NCBI GenBank assembly: GCA_964615375.1
Contig: CAZTOW010000034.1
Coordinates: 41,483 to 105,482, forward strand
DNA: 64,000 nucleotides
DNA from: CAZKWG01 sp964615375
GTDB taxonomy: Bacteria; Myxococcota_A; UBA796; CAZKWG01
Reading direction: 5' to 3'
Shown here in pieces: positions 41,261 through 52,150 of the stretch. Numbering within the stretch: the first letter of the stretch is position 1; every line of letters begins with the position of its first letter. The notes below the pieces were generated by a model, which was not told the DNA's origin, made no database searches, and saw nothing but the letters and a program-made list of their open reading frames with translations. The position numbers and the translations under genes are program-made.

Positions 41261-41317
41261 GACACAGGTCCGCGCATCTTGCTACCTTTCCACCGATCTG
41301 AAGCTGGAGCACCCTCG

Positions 41318-41860
41318 ATGAGCGCCTCGACCCACGACGACACCACCAGCCGCCTGCAGGCGATCCAGAGAGATCTGGCCGCCATCCTGGAGGCCCGGCT
41401 CTCCGAGCTCACCGAGGCGATGAAGAGCACCGAGCTGGTCACGCGCCGCATCGTCTCGGCCGAGATCGAGCTCGAGCGCCATCGCGCGAGCCAGGACCAG
41501 CTCTCTGGGGATCTCGGCTCCCTCGAGGACGAGGTGCGCGCCGCCCGCGCCCGCGCCGAGGAGGTCCGCGGCACGCACGCCCAGCTCGCCCAGGCCCGCG
41601 ACCAGAGCCGCGCCGAGCTCCAGCGCATCGAGCGCGAGGTGGCCGACATCGACGCCGAGGTCGAGCAGAGCCGCCAGCGCGCCCGCGAGCTGGAGAACAC
41701 GGCCGAGACCCTGCGCCGCGAGAACGCCGCGCTCAAGGTCAAGCTGAAGACGCTGGAAGAGAACGTCGCCCGGATGCGCCAGCTCCAGAAGGAGCTGATG
41801 AGCAGCATGAGCGACCTGACGCAGCAGATGACCAGCGTGGCGAGCGGCGAGAAGGCCTGA
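41318..41860 (+). CDS. Coiled-coil protein
   Basis: A 180-residue soluble protein. GGAG lies 8 bp before ATG 41318. Nearly all residues form a long heptad helix (ETLRREN AALKVKLKTLEENVAR-type repeats, many Glu/Arg/Gln, no Pro after residue 20), so it is a probable dimeric rod. It is followed after 19 bp by a TPR gene on the same strand; the two may work together. Function unknown. Confidence 0.75.
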   Translation: MSASTHDDTTSRLQAIQRDLAAILEARLSELTEAMKSTELVTRRIVSAEIELERHRASQDQLSGDLGSLEDEVRAARARAEEVRGTHAQLAQARDQSRAELQRIEREVADIDAEVEQSRQRARELENTAETLRRENAALKVKLKTLEENVARMRQLQKELMSSMSDLTQQMTSVASGEKA

Positions 41861-41879
41861 TCTCTGAACGGAGCGCGGC

Positions 41880-44003
41880 ATGTCGGATCGCATCGAGGCC
41901 GCGGAGGCCATCCTCGCCACGGTGGCGGTGGCCAGGGCGCGGATGTCGGCGCTGGCCACCGCCCACCTGCCCTGGGAGGCCCAGCTCAACCTGGAGCTGA
42001 AGGCCAGCGTCGGCGCCAGCGCCGCCCGCGCCGAGCTGGAGAGCACGCTCGACCTCGTCGATCGCCGCCTCTCCCTCTGGCGGGGAGCCCGCGGCGCCCT
42101 GGCCGCCTCCACCCCGGCCCCGGTCGCCCCCGCCCCGGCGGTGACGCGCCCGCGCCCCAGCCTGCCCGTCTCCATCGCCCCCCCGCGCCCGCAGCTCGAG
42201 GAGGACACCGGCGACGAGGCCACGCCGATGAGCGGCCCGATCCCGGCGCTCTCGCCCATCCCCGTGCCCATCGAGCCCGAGCACGAGGTCACCGCCAGCC
42301 AGGTCGAGCCCACCCTCTCCGCGGAGCCCCCCGTCCAGGAGCCGGAGCCCTCCGTCCAGGAGCCGGAGGCCGCGACCGCCGAGCCGCCGGCGGAGCTCGT
42401 CGAGCTCGGCCCGCAGGACCAGATCTCCAGCACCGACCCTGACGAGCAGCTCTTCGACCCCGAAGATGACGACATCGAGGCCGTCCTGCTGGAGGAGGCC
42501 GCCGCCGCCGCCGAGGAGTTCGAGGACGAGCCCGCGGTCGCCGAGGAGGTCGAGGACGAGGAGCCCCCGGTCCACGAGGAGCTCCCTCCCCACGAGGAGC
42601 CCACGGCCCACGAGGAGCCCGCCGCCCAGGAGGCCGCCCCGTCCTCGGACGAGCCGGAGGAGGAGCCTCCCCCGCCGTCCTGGGATCACCTCGTCCGCTT
42701 CGTCGAGCCCGCGCCCGCGCCCCGCCGCAGCCCCGAGCTGGTCGTCGAGGAGCCCGCCGAGGAGGAGCCCGTCGCCGAGGAGGCGACCATCCAGGATCAC
42801 CCCCTGGATGTGGACTCCGAGGACGACCTGGAGGGCGACCTGCTGGAGGAGGCGGTGGACGCCGCCCTGGAGGACGAGCCCTCCGTCTCCACCACGCTGG
42901 ACCCCATCCACGTCGGCGAGACCGGCCTGCTCTTCGATGACGAAGAGGAGGAGGAGGACGAGGACGCCGCGGTCAACACGCTGCCGCTCCAGCCCCTGAG
43001 CTCGCCCCGCCCCGCGCTGGAGATGATCACCATCGAGGACGCCGGCGCCGAGGAGCCTGACCCGAGCGCCGAGGACGGCGGCACCGAGGAGCCCGACCAG
43101 GAGGAGCCTCCGGTCCTCGTCGCCACCCCCCGGCACGTCAGCGCCGCGGAGATCGACGAGGAGCGCACCCTGCACGGCGTCCCCGTGCTGGCCGAGCTCG
43201 ACGAGGAGCCCGCCCCGCCCCCGCGCCGCGAGCCGCCCCGCGCCACCCCGCCCGTCCAGATCCAGCCGGTCTCCCGTGGCCGGGATCAGGCGCTGGAGGT
43301 CGAGTCCACCGAGGCCGAGGAGAGCGTGGACGACGAGGGCTCGCCGCCCCCCGCCTCCGGCTCCGGCTTCTCCGTCACCCTCGAGCGCCCGCGCCGCGAG
43401 GAGGACGAGGAGGACTCCGTCTACGATCTCGGCGCCATGGACCAGAGCGCCGCGCCCCGCCTGACCGACGAGGACGAGGGCTACGCGGTCGGCGTCGTCG
43501 AGGACAGCGCCCCGCGCTCGGAGATCGACCCCGCCCTGGCCGCCGAGTTCCTGCGCAAGGCCCGCGAGGCCGAGGCCCGCGGCGACCTCACCCGCGCCAT
43601 CGTCCACTACCAGGACCTGCTGGACCTCACCCCCGAGAGCGTGGACGCCTACCTGGGCCGCGGGCGTTGCTTCATGGAGATGGGCGACTACGCCGCCGCC
43701 ATGAGCGACTTCCAGCGCGCCGAGGACCTGGACCAGAAGAGCCCCGAGCCCCTGGTCGAGATGGGCAACCTCTTCTTCGCGCGCAAGGAGTACCGTCGGG
43801 CCATCGAGTTCTACGATCAGGCCATCGACATCGACCCCACGCACGCGATGGCCCGCTGCCGGCGCGGCATCTGTCACCACTACCGGAAGAACCACAAGCA
43901 GGCCTTCCAGGACCTGCAGCGCGCCTACTCGCTGAACCCCGAGATCCCGAACATCCGCAAGTACGTGCAGATGGCGGTCAAGGCGATGGAGAAGAGCCGC
44001 TGA
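41880..44003 (+). CDS. Acidic, Pro/Glu-rich protein with C-terminal TPR domain
   Basis: A 707-residue protein. Residues 1-70 are helical (SDRIEAAEAILATVAVARARMSALATA...). Residues 75-555 are low complexity (Glu/Asp/Pro/Val; EEP-like repeats), probably disordered and highly acidic. Residues 560-700 form four TPR repeats: FLRKAREAEARGDLTRAIVHYQ, AYLGRGRCFMEMGDYAAAMSDF, EMGNLFFARKEYRRAIEFYD, RGICHHYRKNHKQAFQDL. A scaffold in signalling or the cell pole is plausible; function unknown. It lies after the coiled-coil gene and 25 bp before the amylase gene. Confidence 0.75.
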   Translation: MSDRIEAAEAILATVAVARARMSALATAHLPWEAQLNLELKASVGASAARAELESTLDLVDRRLSLWRGARGALAASTPAPVAPAPAVTRPRPSLPVSIAPPRPQLEEDTGDEATPMSGPIPALSPIPVPIEPEHEVTASQVEPTLSAEPPVQEPEPSVQEPEAATAEPPAELVELGPQDQISSTDPDEQLFDPEDDDIEAVLLEEAAAAAEEFEDEPAVAEEVEDEEPPVHEELPPHEEPTAHEEPAAQEAAPSSDEPEEEPPPPSWDHLVRFVEPAPAPRRSPELVVEEPAEEEPVAEEATIQDHPLDVDSEDDLEGDLLEEAVDAALEDEPSVSTTLDPIHVGETGLLFDDEEEEEDEDAAVNTLPLQPLSSPRPALEMITIEDAGAEEPDPSAEDGGTEEPDQEEPPVLVATPRHVSAAEIDEERTLHGVPVLAELDEEPAPPPRREPPRATPPVQIQPVSRGRDQALEVESTEAEESVDDEGSPPPASGSGFSVTLERPRREEDEEDSVYDLGAMDQSAAPRLTDEDEGYAVGVVEDSAPRSEIDPALAAEFLRKAREAEARGDLTRAIVHYQDLLDLTPESVDAYLGRGRCFMEMGDYAAAMSDFQRAEDLDQKSPEPLVEMGNLFFARKEYRRAIEFYDQAIDIDPTHAMARCRRGICHHYRKNHKQAFQDLQRAYSLNPEIPNIRKYVQMAVKAMEKSR

Positions 44004-44027
44004 GGTCTGGATGCGCGGAGGTGTCTC

Positions 44028-46559
<2,532 letters not shown>

Positions 46560-46627
46560 GCGGCGCGGGCGGCGGGAGCGGGCGGCGGGAGCGGGTGAGG
46601 AGATGGATCTTGTTTCTAGATCTTCTC

Positions 46628-46639
46628 TTGCCATGTCAA
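46628..46639 (-). promoter_or_regulatory. Dyad operator candidate TTGNCATGNCAA, copy 3
   Basis: On the plus strand TTGCCATGTCAA, the exact complement of the copies at 12886 and 24412. It lies 55 bp upstream of the SMI1-TPR-HEAT gene in an AT-rich stretch (46609-46655). Confidence 0.5.
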
Positions 46640-46694
46640 CCTTGATACACTTTCTCCTACGCCCTCCTCTCCCGCCTCTCCCGCCGAGCCCGCC

Positions 46695-49607
46695 ATGCAG
46701 CCAGCCGCCGTCGATCCCTTCCACCCGCTGCTCCGGGTCATTGACCGCTACCGCCGCGACGTGCACCAGCTCGAGCCGCCCCCGTCGGCGGAGTCGGTGG
46801 GCGGCGCCGAGAGCTTCCTCGGGCAGCCCATCCCGCCCACGCTGCTCAGCTTCCTGGGCCGGTGGAACGGGGCGCACCTTTTCCGGGGGGCACTGCACAT
46901 CCGCTCGGTGGCGGAGCTCGCGCCGGCCACGGAGGAGGCGGCCACGGTCATCGTCTTCGCCGACGGGCCGGGAGACCACGATCGCTGGGCCTTTGCGCCC
47001 GACGGGCAGGGCGGGGCGGTGTTCGGCCGCTGGAACGGGGCCGCCTTCGAGCCCCTGCACGAGCACTTCGACCGCTGGCTGAACGCCACGGTGCGCGTGC
47101 TGGACGAGAACATCCGCGACCCCCAGGCCCAGCTCGAGGCCCGCCTGGACCTGGACCCGGAGTGCGGCTTCCTCCTGCTCTCCGCCGCCGATCGCGCGCT
47201 GATGGGCGGCGATCCCGACGCGGCCAGCGCCCTGCTCACCCGCGCCACCGCCGCCGACCCCGGACTCGCCGCCGCCTGGGAGCGCCAGGGCGACGTGGCC
47301 ATGGGCCGGGACCGCAGCGCGGCCCGCTTCGCCTACCTCCACGCCCTGCGCGCCATGCGCCTGCCGGCCCCCTACCCCACGGTCCACGCCCCGGCACCCG
47401 CGCTGATCCACACGCTCGGCCGCCTGTTCCCGCCGGGGGACGCCGGCTGGGAGCGCGAGCTGGAGCACCTGCTGAGCGAGGGCGTGCGCGACGTGGGCTC
47501 GCTGGCCGAGCTCGCGCTGGTGGAGGCCGCCGCCGTGGCGCTCGCCCGCGTGCGCCTGGACCGCGAGGCCCGCACGGAGGCCCGCGAGGCCCTCTCCGGC
47601 TTCCTCAGCCGGGTCCCGGGCTTCGCCGTGCGCGGCCCCTGCCCGGAGGCCACCCTGCTGCTGGTGGAGATCGAGACCGAGCTCGGCCACCACGACGAGG
47701 CCGAGAAGCGCCTCCGCCCCTTCCGCACCGCGCCGCCCCCGCTGCAGGCGCGGGCCAACCTGGCGCTGGGGCGCGTCGCCGTGCTGCGGCAGGAGCCCTG
47801 GGCCGAGGAGATCCTGAAGGACGCGCTGACGGGCCTCTCCGACCCGCTTTCCAAGGCCGAGGCCCTCCTGCTGCTGGGCGAGCGCCACCTGCTCATGGAG
47901 CGCTACGACGAGGCGGAGGAGTGCTACAACCAGGTGAGCCGGGTGGCGCGCCAGCACAGCTCGGACGCGCTCGGCGCGCGGGCGGCCATCGGGCTGGGCG
48001 ACGTGCTGCGCCTGCGCGGGGACGGCGCCGCCGCCGAGACCTGCTACCGCGAGGCGCGGGGGATGGCCGGCGACAACAAGGAGCTGCTGGGGCGCGTCGT
48101 GCTGCGCCGCGGCGACCTGCACCGCATGACCGGCAACGTGGAGAAGGCGGCCGAGGACTACGCGCGGGCCGCGCAGATCTACCACGAGCTCGAGCTGCCC
48201 ATCCGCGAGGCCTGGGCCCGCGTCCGGCTCGGGCGGCTGGGCCTCCCCGAGGCGGGGCAGGCGGCGGGCGAGCTCTTCCGGGCGGCGGACATGGCGGCCG
48301 GCGTGGCCGCCTCCGACGCGGTGATGGGCGACCCGGCGCGCAGCCTGGACTGGCACCTCGAGCGCGCCACCGAGCACGCCCGCGAGCGGGCCAACGCCCA
48401 GCGCGTGCGCCCCCCGCTCAGCCGGGCCGACGCTGACCGCCCAGAGCGCCGCCTGGGCGCCCACCGCATGGCCATCGCCGCCTGCAGCGTGGCCGTGGCG
48501 AAGACCCTCTCTGCAGAGCTGGAGTCGCTGGCGAAGTCCCTCGATCTGGCCAGCCCGCGCATGACCGACCCCAACCTGGCCCGCTACGTGGCGGCGGCCG
48601 ACCTGCTGGCCGGGCACCGCTCCTATGAGGCCTCGGAGGCCATGCTTCGGCAGGTCACCGAGATCCGGCCGGGCGGGCTCGCCGGGCGGGCCCTCGTCGG
48701 TGCCCTGGCGCGCAGCTCGAACGCGGCCCTGGTCGACGGGCTCCTGCGCGTGCTGGAGAGCGGCAGCGATCCCACCGGCATGGCGGCGGAGGTCCTGGGC
48801 TGGCGGCGCGAGCCCCTGGCGGTGGAGCCCCTCTGTCAGCTCCTGGAGCGCGAGCGCCGGGCCACCGTGCGGCGCGCGGCCGTCGTCGCCCTGGGGCGCA
48901 TCGGCGACCCCGAGGCCATCCCCGCCGTGCTCGCCGCCCTCGACGTGCCCGAGCTCGCCGAGGAGGCCGCCGTCTCGCTGCTCCTGCTCGGCGAGTGGCA
49001 GGGGGTGGATCACCACGCCCAGGCGCTCGCCGCCCAGCAGCCCAACCTCACCCGCTCGCCCGGCGAGATCGTCGGGCGCTACGGCGGCCCCTCCTACCTG
49101 CTCCTGCTCCTGCGCACCGCCGAGCTCGAGGGTCCCGCCGGCCTCGGCGCCCTCCAGGGCCTCGGCTACCTCGGCGACCCCCGCGCCGTGCCCCGGCTCA
49201 TCGACGCCTGCGGCGCCCGCGACCAGACCCGCGCCTTCGTCGCCAGCGGCGCCCTCGAGATCCTCACCGGCCACCCCGAGAGCGTGGACGAGAGCCTCCT
49301 GCGCAACCGCTGGACCGAGTGGTGGGGCAAGAACGGCAGCAGCTTCACCCCTGGCGTGCGCTACCGCCTCGGCCGCCGCTTCGACGCCGGCCTCCTGATT
49401 GAGCGCCTCGGCGACGACGACGCCCTCGTCCGCCGCGCCGCCTACGACGAGCTCGTCATCTCCACCGGCGCCCGCCTCCCCTTCGACCCCGAGGGCCCCT
49501 ACCGCGTGCAGGTCGCCCACCAGGCCGCCTGGCGCCGCTGGTGGCGCGAGAACGCGGACGGCCTGCCGCCGGGCAGGTGGAGCTTTCATGGGGGGGAGAT
49601 TGGCTAG
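46695..49607 (+). CDS. SMI1/KNR4-like, TPR and HEAT-repeat protein
   Basis: A 970-residue soluble protein. Residues 25-150 match the SMI1/KNR4 immunity/adaptor fold (SVGGAESFLGQPIPPTLLSFLGRWNGAHLF...GPGDHDRWAFAP). Residues 150-560 are TPR-like (AEALLLLGERHLLMERYDEAEECYN, AAIGLGDVLRLRGDGAAAE, VLRRGDLHRMTGNVEKAAEDY); 640-860 are HEAT repeats (LCQLLERERRATVRRAAVVALGRIGDPEAIPAVLAAL). The last 110 residues (RNRWTEWWGKNGSSFTPG) form a second module seen with HEAT proteins. The SMI1 fold is used in antitoxins and in signalling adaptors; which role applies here is not known. Confidence 0.82.
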   Translation: MQPAAVDPFHPLLRVIDRYRRDVHQLEPPPSAESVGGAESFLGQPIPPTLLSFLGRWNGAHLFRGALHIRSVAELAPATEEAATVIVFADGPGDHDRWAFAPDGQGGAVFGRWNGAAFEPLHEHFDRWLNATVRVLDENIRDPQAQLEARLDLDPECGFLLLSAADRALMGGDPDAASALLTRATAADPGLAAAWERQGDVAMGRDRSAARFAYLHALRAMRLPAPYPTVHAPAPALIHTLGRLFPPGDAGWERELEHLLSEGVRDVGSLAELALVEAAAVALARVRLDREARTEAREALSGFLSRVPGFAVRGPCPEATLLLVEIETELGHHDEAEKRLRPFRTAPPPLQARANLALGRVAVLRQEPWAEEILKDALTGLSDPLSKAEALLLLGERHLLMERYDEAEECYNQVSRVARQHSSDALGARAAIGLGDVLRLRGDGAAAETCYREARGMAGDNKELLGRVVLRRGDLHRMTGNVEKAAEDYARAAQIYHELELPIREAWARVRLGRLGLPEAGQAAGELFRAADMAAGVAASDAVMGDPARSLDWHLERATEHARERANAQRVRPPLSRADADRPERRLGAHRMAIAACSVAVAKTLSAELESLAKSLDLASPRMTDPNLARYVAAADLLAGHRSYEASEAMLRQVTEIRPGGLAGRALVGALARSSNAALVDGLLRVLESGSDPTGMAAEVLGWRREPLAVEPLCQLLERERRATVRRAAVVALGRIGDPEAIPAVLAALDVPELAEEAAVSLLLLGEWQGVDHHAQALAAQQPNLTRSPGEIVGRYGGPSYLLLLLRTAELEGPAGLGALQGLGYLGDPRAVPRLIDACGARDQTRAFVASGALEILTGHPESVDESLLRNRWTEWWGKNGSSFTPGVRYRLGRRFDAGLLIERLGDDDALVRRAAYDELVISTGARLPFDPEGPYRVQVAHQAAWRRWWRENADGLPPGRWSFHGGEIG

Positions 49608-49621
49608 GTGATCTAGTCATC
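49605..49621. terminator. Palindrome on the stop codon between convergent genes (copy 2)
   Basis: TAGGTGATCTAGTCATC: begins with the TAG stop of the SMI1-TPR-HEAT gene and matches the element at 38744 in 14 of 17 bases, with an imperfect inverted repeat. Confidence 0.4.
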
Positions 49622-49660
49622 TCTGGGGCGCCGCCCGGCGCCGAAGAAGGAGCACCTGGG

Positions 49661-51394
49661 TCAGCGATCGGACGCCGGCACCGGGAGCGCGAGCCGAAAG
49701 CCCGCGGACTTGTTCAGGCCCGCCGGGGTGATCTTGCCCCGCCACGCGGCGCGTGTGCCTTCGTGCGAGAGGTGCCAGGCGCCGCCGCGCAGCACCCGGT
49801 GGCCGCCGCTGGACGGTCCTGTGGGATCGTTGACGTCGGCGAGCTCGTAGGTGCCCTGATACCAGTCCCAGGTCAGCTCGAAGACGTTGCCGTGCAGGTC
49901 GCACAGACCCCAGGGGTTCTTGGCGAAGGAACAGACTGGCGCGACCTTGGCGTACCCATCGTCACAGTCGGCCTCGCACCACACCTGCTCCGGGGTCGCC
50001 GCCTTGCCCGACCTGTCGAGGATGTTGGCGTAGCGGCAGATCTGTCCGACCTCCTCCCCGAAGGACCAGGTCGACCGCGTCCCCGCCCGCCCCGCGTACT
50101 CCCACTCCGCCTCGGTCGGCAGTCGGAAGCCGTCCGCCGCTCGGTCCCAGGCCACCTCGCCCCCCTTCTCGCAGTCCGGCCCGACCGTGTAGGCTGGCGA
50201 CCTGCCCTCCAGGCGGGACAGCGCGTTGGCGAAGCGCGCCGCGTTACACCAGGAGACGCTGTCGACCGGGTTCTGCGCGCCGCTCCACGACGATGGCTCC
50301 ACCTTCAGCCCGACTGCGTCAGGATCCTGCGCCGCCTGCGCCGCGCGCACCGCGGACGACCACTGCGCCTGCGTCACCTCGCTCTCCGCCATCGCGAAGG
50401 CCGACACCCGCACCCGATGCTGCGGGTGCTCGTGGCGCTCTCCGACGCCCTCCGGGCTGCCCATGTCGAACACGCCCCCGGACAGACCGACGAAGCGCAT
50501 CTCGCCAGCCGTCTTCTCCTGGGCCACGTAGACCCGGCCCGTGGGTCCTCCGATCTCACCGGAGGGTCCCCCCTCTCCCTGCCCGGTCGAGGCGGGAGGG
50601 GGGCCCGGACGGAGGACGTAGCTCGCGGGCGACAGGCTCGACCGGATGAGCGGATCCTGGCTGCCTCCTGTGGACCGGAAGACCCTCGACTCCGCCTCGA
50701 GGAGCGCGTCCTGGAGCGGCCTGTCCGGCTGGAAAGCCACCGGCAGGGCCTCGTGGCTGAAGCTGGTACACCACCCCTCGTGGACGATCTCGTCGCTCGG
50801 CCGCGAGGAATAGGCGATCAGCGTCCCGGGTGGGGTCACGCTCAGCGGAGCCAGCGCGCCAGGGCGGCTGTCCTCCGGGCAGGAGGAGAGCGAGGGGCTG
50901 CGGCACGGCTCCAGCAGCATCACCTTGACCTCGGCCCTCCTCATGACCTCCAGCACCTCGTCCTGGCTGACGCTCTGGTCCCGCAGCGGCCCGCATCCCT
51001 GGAGATCGACGTCCACCGGGAGCAGGAGGTTGCGTCCGCGCTCCTCGATCCCGTGGCCCGAGTAGTAGAAGAACGCCTCGTCCCCGGGCGCGATCTTCGC
51101 CTCGAACGCGGTAAGCTTCTCCTTCATCTGTCGAAGCCCGCAGTCCGAGCACACATCCACCTCGAAGCCGACAGCCTCCAGCGAGGCCACCCAGCGCATG
51201 ACCTCCTCGACCGGCAACTGGAGCGTCTGGAAGTCATAAATCGAGTTCGCGACGATCAGCGCCAGACGCCTGCCGGTCCTGGCCTTCGCGCCGCCTCCGC
51301 TCTCCGCCGGCAATGACAGGAGGAGCGTGGCGCCGAGGAGCAGCGCGCCTCCGATACCGAAGAGATCACCCGCGCGTCCTCGCCTCCACACCAT
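49661..51394 (-). CDS. Caspase-like protease fused to SUMF (FGE-sulfatase) domain
   Basis: A 577-residue protein starting at ATG 51394 (GGAGG close upstream). A hydrophobic segment (LFGIGGALLLGATLLLSLPA) anchors or exports it. The caspase/C14 domain (40-270) has the His114 of YYSGHGIEERG and the Cys164 of LLEPCRSPS (usual DACR-type). From about residue 300 a SUMF/formylglycine-generating-enzyme-like domain follows (MGSPEGVGERHEHPQHRV, LPTEAEWEYAGRAG, GLCDLHGNVFELTWDWYQG, VLRGGAWHLSHEGTRAAWRGK). The Cys pair of true FGE is absent, so this is probably a binding rather than oxidising module. Likely a periplasmic or surface proteolytic switch. Confidence 0.85.
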   Translation of the reverse strand: MVWRRGRAGDLFGIGGALLLGATLLLSLPAESGGGAKARTGRRLALIVANSIYDFQTLQLPVEEVMRWVASLEAVGFEVDVCSDCGLRQMKEKLTAFEAKIAPGDEAFFYYSGHGIEERGRNLLLPVDVDLQGCGPLRDQSVSQDEVLEVMRRAEVKVMLLEPCRSPSLSSCPEDSRPGALAPLSVTPPGTLIAYSSRPSDEIVHEGWCTSFSHEALPVAFQPDRPLQDALLEAESRVFRSTGGSQDPLIRSSLSPASYVLRPGPPPASTGQGEGGPSGEIGGPTGRVYVAQEKTAGEMRFVGLSGGVFDMGSPEGVGERHEHPQHRVRVSAFAMAESEVTQAQWSSAVRAAQAAQDPDAVGLKVEPSSWSGAQNPVDSVSWCNAARFANALSRLEGRSPAYTVGPDCEKGGEVAWDRAADGFRLPTEAEWEYAGRAGTRSTWSFGEEVGQICRYANILDRSGKAATPEQVWCEADCDDGYAKVAPVCSFAKNPWGLCDLHGNVFELTWDWYQGTYELADVNDPTGPSSGGHRVLRGGAWHLSHEGTRAAWRGKITPAGLNKSAGFRLALPVPASDR

Positions 51395-51772
51395 CCGTCC
51401 TCCAGCGCCAGATCTTCCTGGGGAGCTCTCCCTCACCGAGAGAGCTCAGGACACCGTACAGCCTGACGACCCTCCTGACCACCTGATCGGCCGGCCAGGA
51501 TCCCGACGAGCCCCCTCAGCGTCGCGAGGGTGGAGGTGTCCGACCCGCTTCACCCCGAGCAGGATCGCCGCCGCGCGAAGGCCCGGTCAGAGAGGTGGCC
51601 TTCTCCGCCAATTAGACGATATTAGAGTAGGATGATCAGCGTTGACCGCCCACTTTGGGCGCATATTACGAGAGCTGGTCATCTCCCGAATTAATTTGCG
51701 CTAGACCAAATTTTGGCCGGAGGTTTGTTGCGGGTCCAACGCGCGCTGCTATGGTGTCCGTGGAGGTCGATG
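51395..51772. promoter_or_regulatory. Upstream region of the Tc locus
   Basis: About 380 bp with no credible gene. The part 51600-51740 is markedly AT-rich compared with the window. It contains tandem ATTAGA (51611 and 51621), a promoter candidate at 51642-51669, CCAAA-T-TTTGG (51706-51716) and a ribosome site GGAGG (51762-51766) before the first Tc-locus gene. Confidence 0.5.
51642..51669 (+). promoter_or_regulatory. Sigma-70-type promoter candidate of the Tc locus
   Basis: TTGACC (51642-51647), 16-bp spacer, TATTAC (51664-51669). The spacer holds the inverted repeat GCCCA-CTT-TGGGC (51648-51660), which could be an operator. Confidence 0.45.
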
Positions 51773-52150
51773 ATGGCGTACTGGAAGGGCACCGCGACGG
51801 CGGCGGCCGTCGATACGGATTGGACCACGTGGGAGATCGAGGGGATCCCCGAGAGTTGCCTGCTGGCGGAGCTGGTCATCCTGCTCACGGCCGTCTCGGG
51901 CGCTTCGCGGGCCACGGTCTTCATCTCTCATGATGATGACGGAAAAGTGGGCGTCGTACCGTTTGTCACGTCCAGCGCGACGCAGACGATCAACGACGCG
52001 CAGGGCGGTGGATCCGGCTTCGTGGCGTTCAGCCTCGGCGCAGTCTGGATATCGGACAAAGGCGAGAACCCGCGGGTCCACTGCAAGTTGGACACAGGCA
52101 CGGCGACCGCAACCCCTCGTCTGTACGCGCACCGGGAGGGTCAGCGATGA
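51773..52150 (+). CDS. Small protein at the head of the Tc locus, phage-virion-like
   Basis: A 125-residue protein with GGAGG 6 bp before ATG 51773 (another ATG lies 3 bases earlier). It is Thr/Ala/Gly-rich with alternating strands (AYWKGTATAAAVDTDWTTWEIEG, RATVFISHDDDGKVGVVPFVTSS, GGGSGFVAFSLGAVWISD), the look of a phage decoration or tail-tip beta protein. It overlaps the next gene by 4 bp (ATGA). Not recognised at the family level. Confidence 0.6.
   Translation: MAYWKGTATAAAVDTDWTTWEIEGIPESCLLAELVILLTAVSGASRATVFISHDDDGKVGVVPFVTSSATQTINDAQGGGSGFVAFSLGAVWISDKGENPRVHCKLDTGTATATPRLYAHREGQR

Larger units (their letters stand above)
40965..41317. other. Non-coding region with minisatellite and three hairpins
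   Basis: About 350 bp with no credible gene: both strands are extremely C- or G-rich in the first 150 bp and give only Pro/Gly-like frames. It holds an 18-bp minisatellite (40983-41108), three strong hairpins (41147-41177, 41181-41212 and 41226-41260) and a TTGACA on the edge of the last hairpin, 53 bp before the next ATG. Confidence 0.7.
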
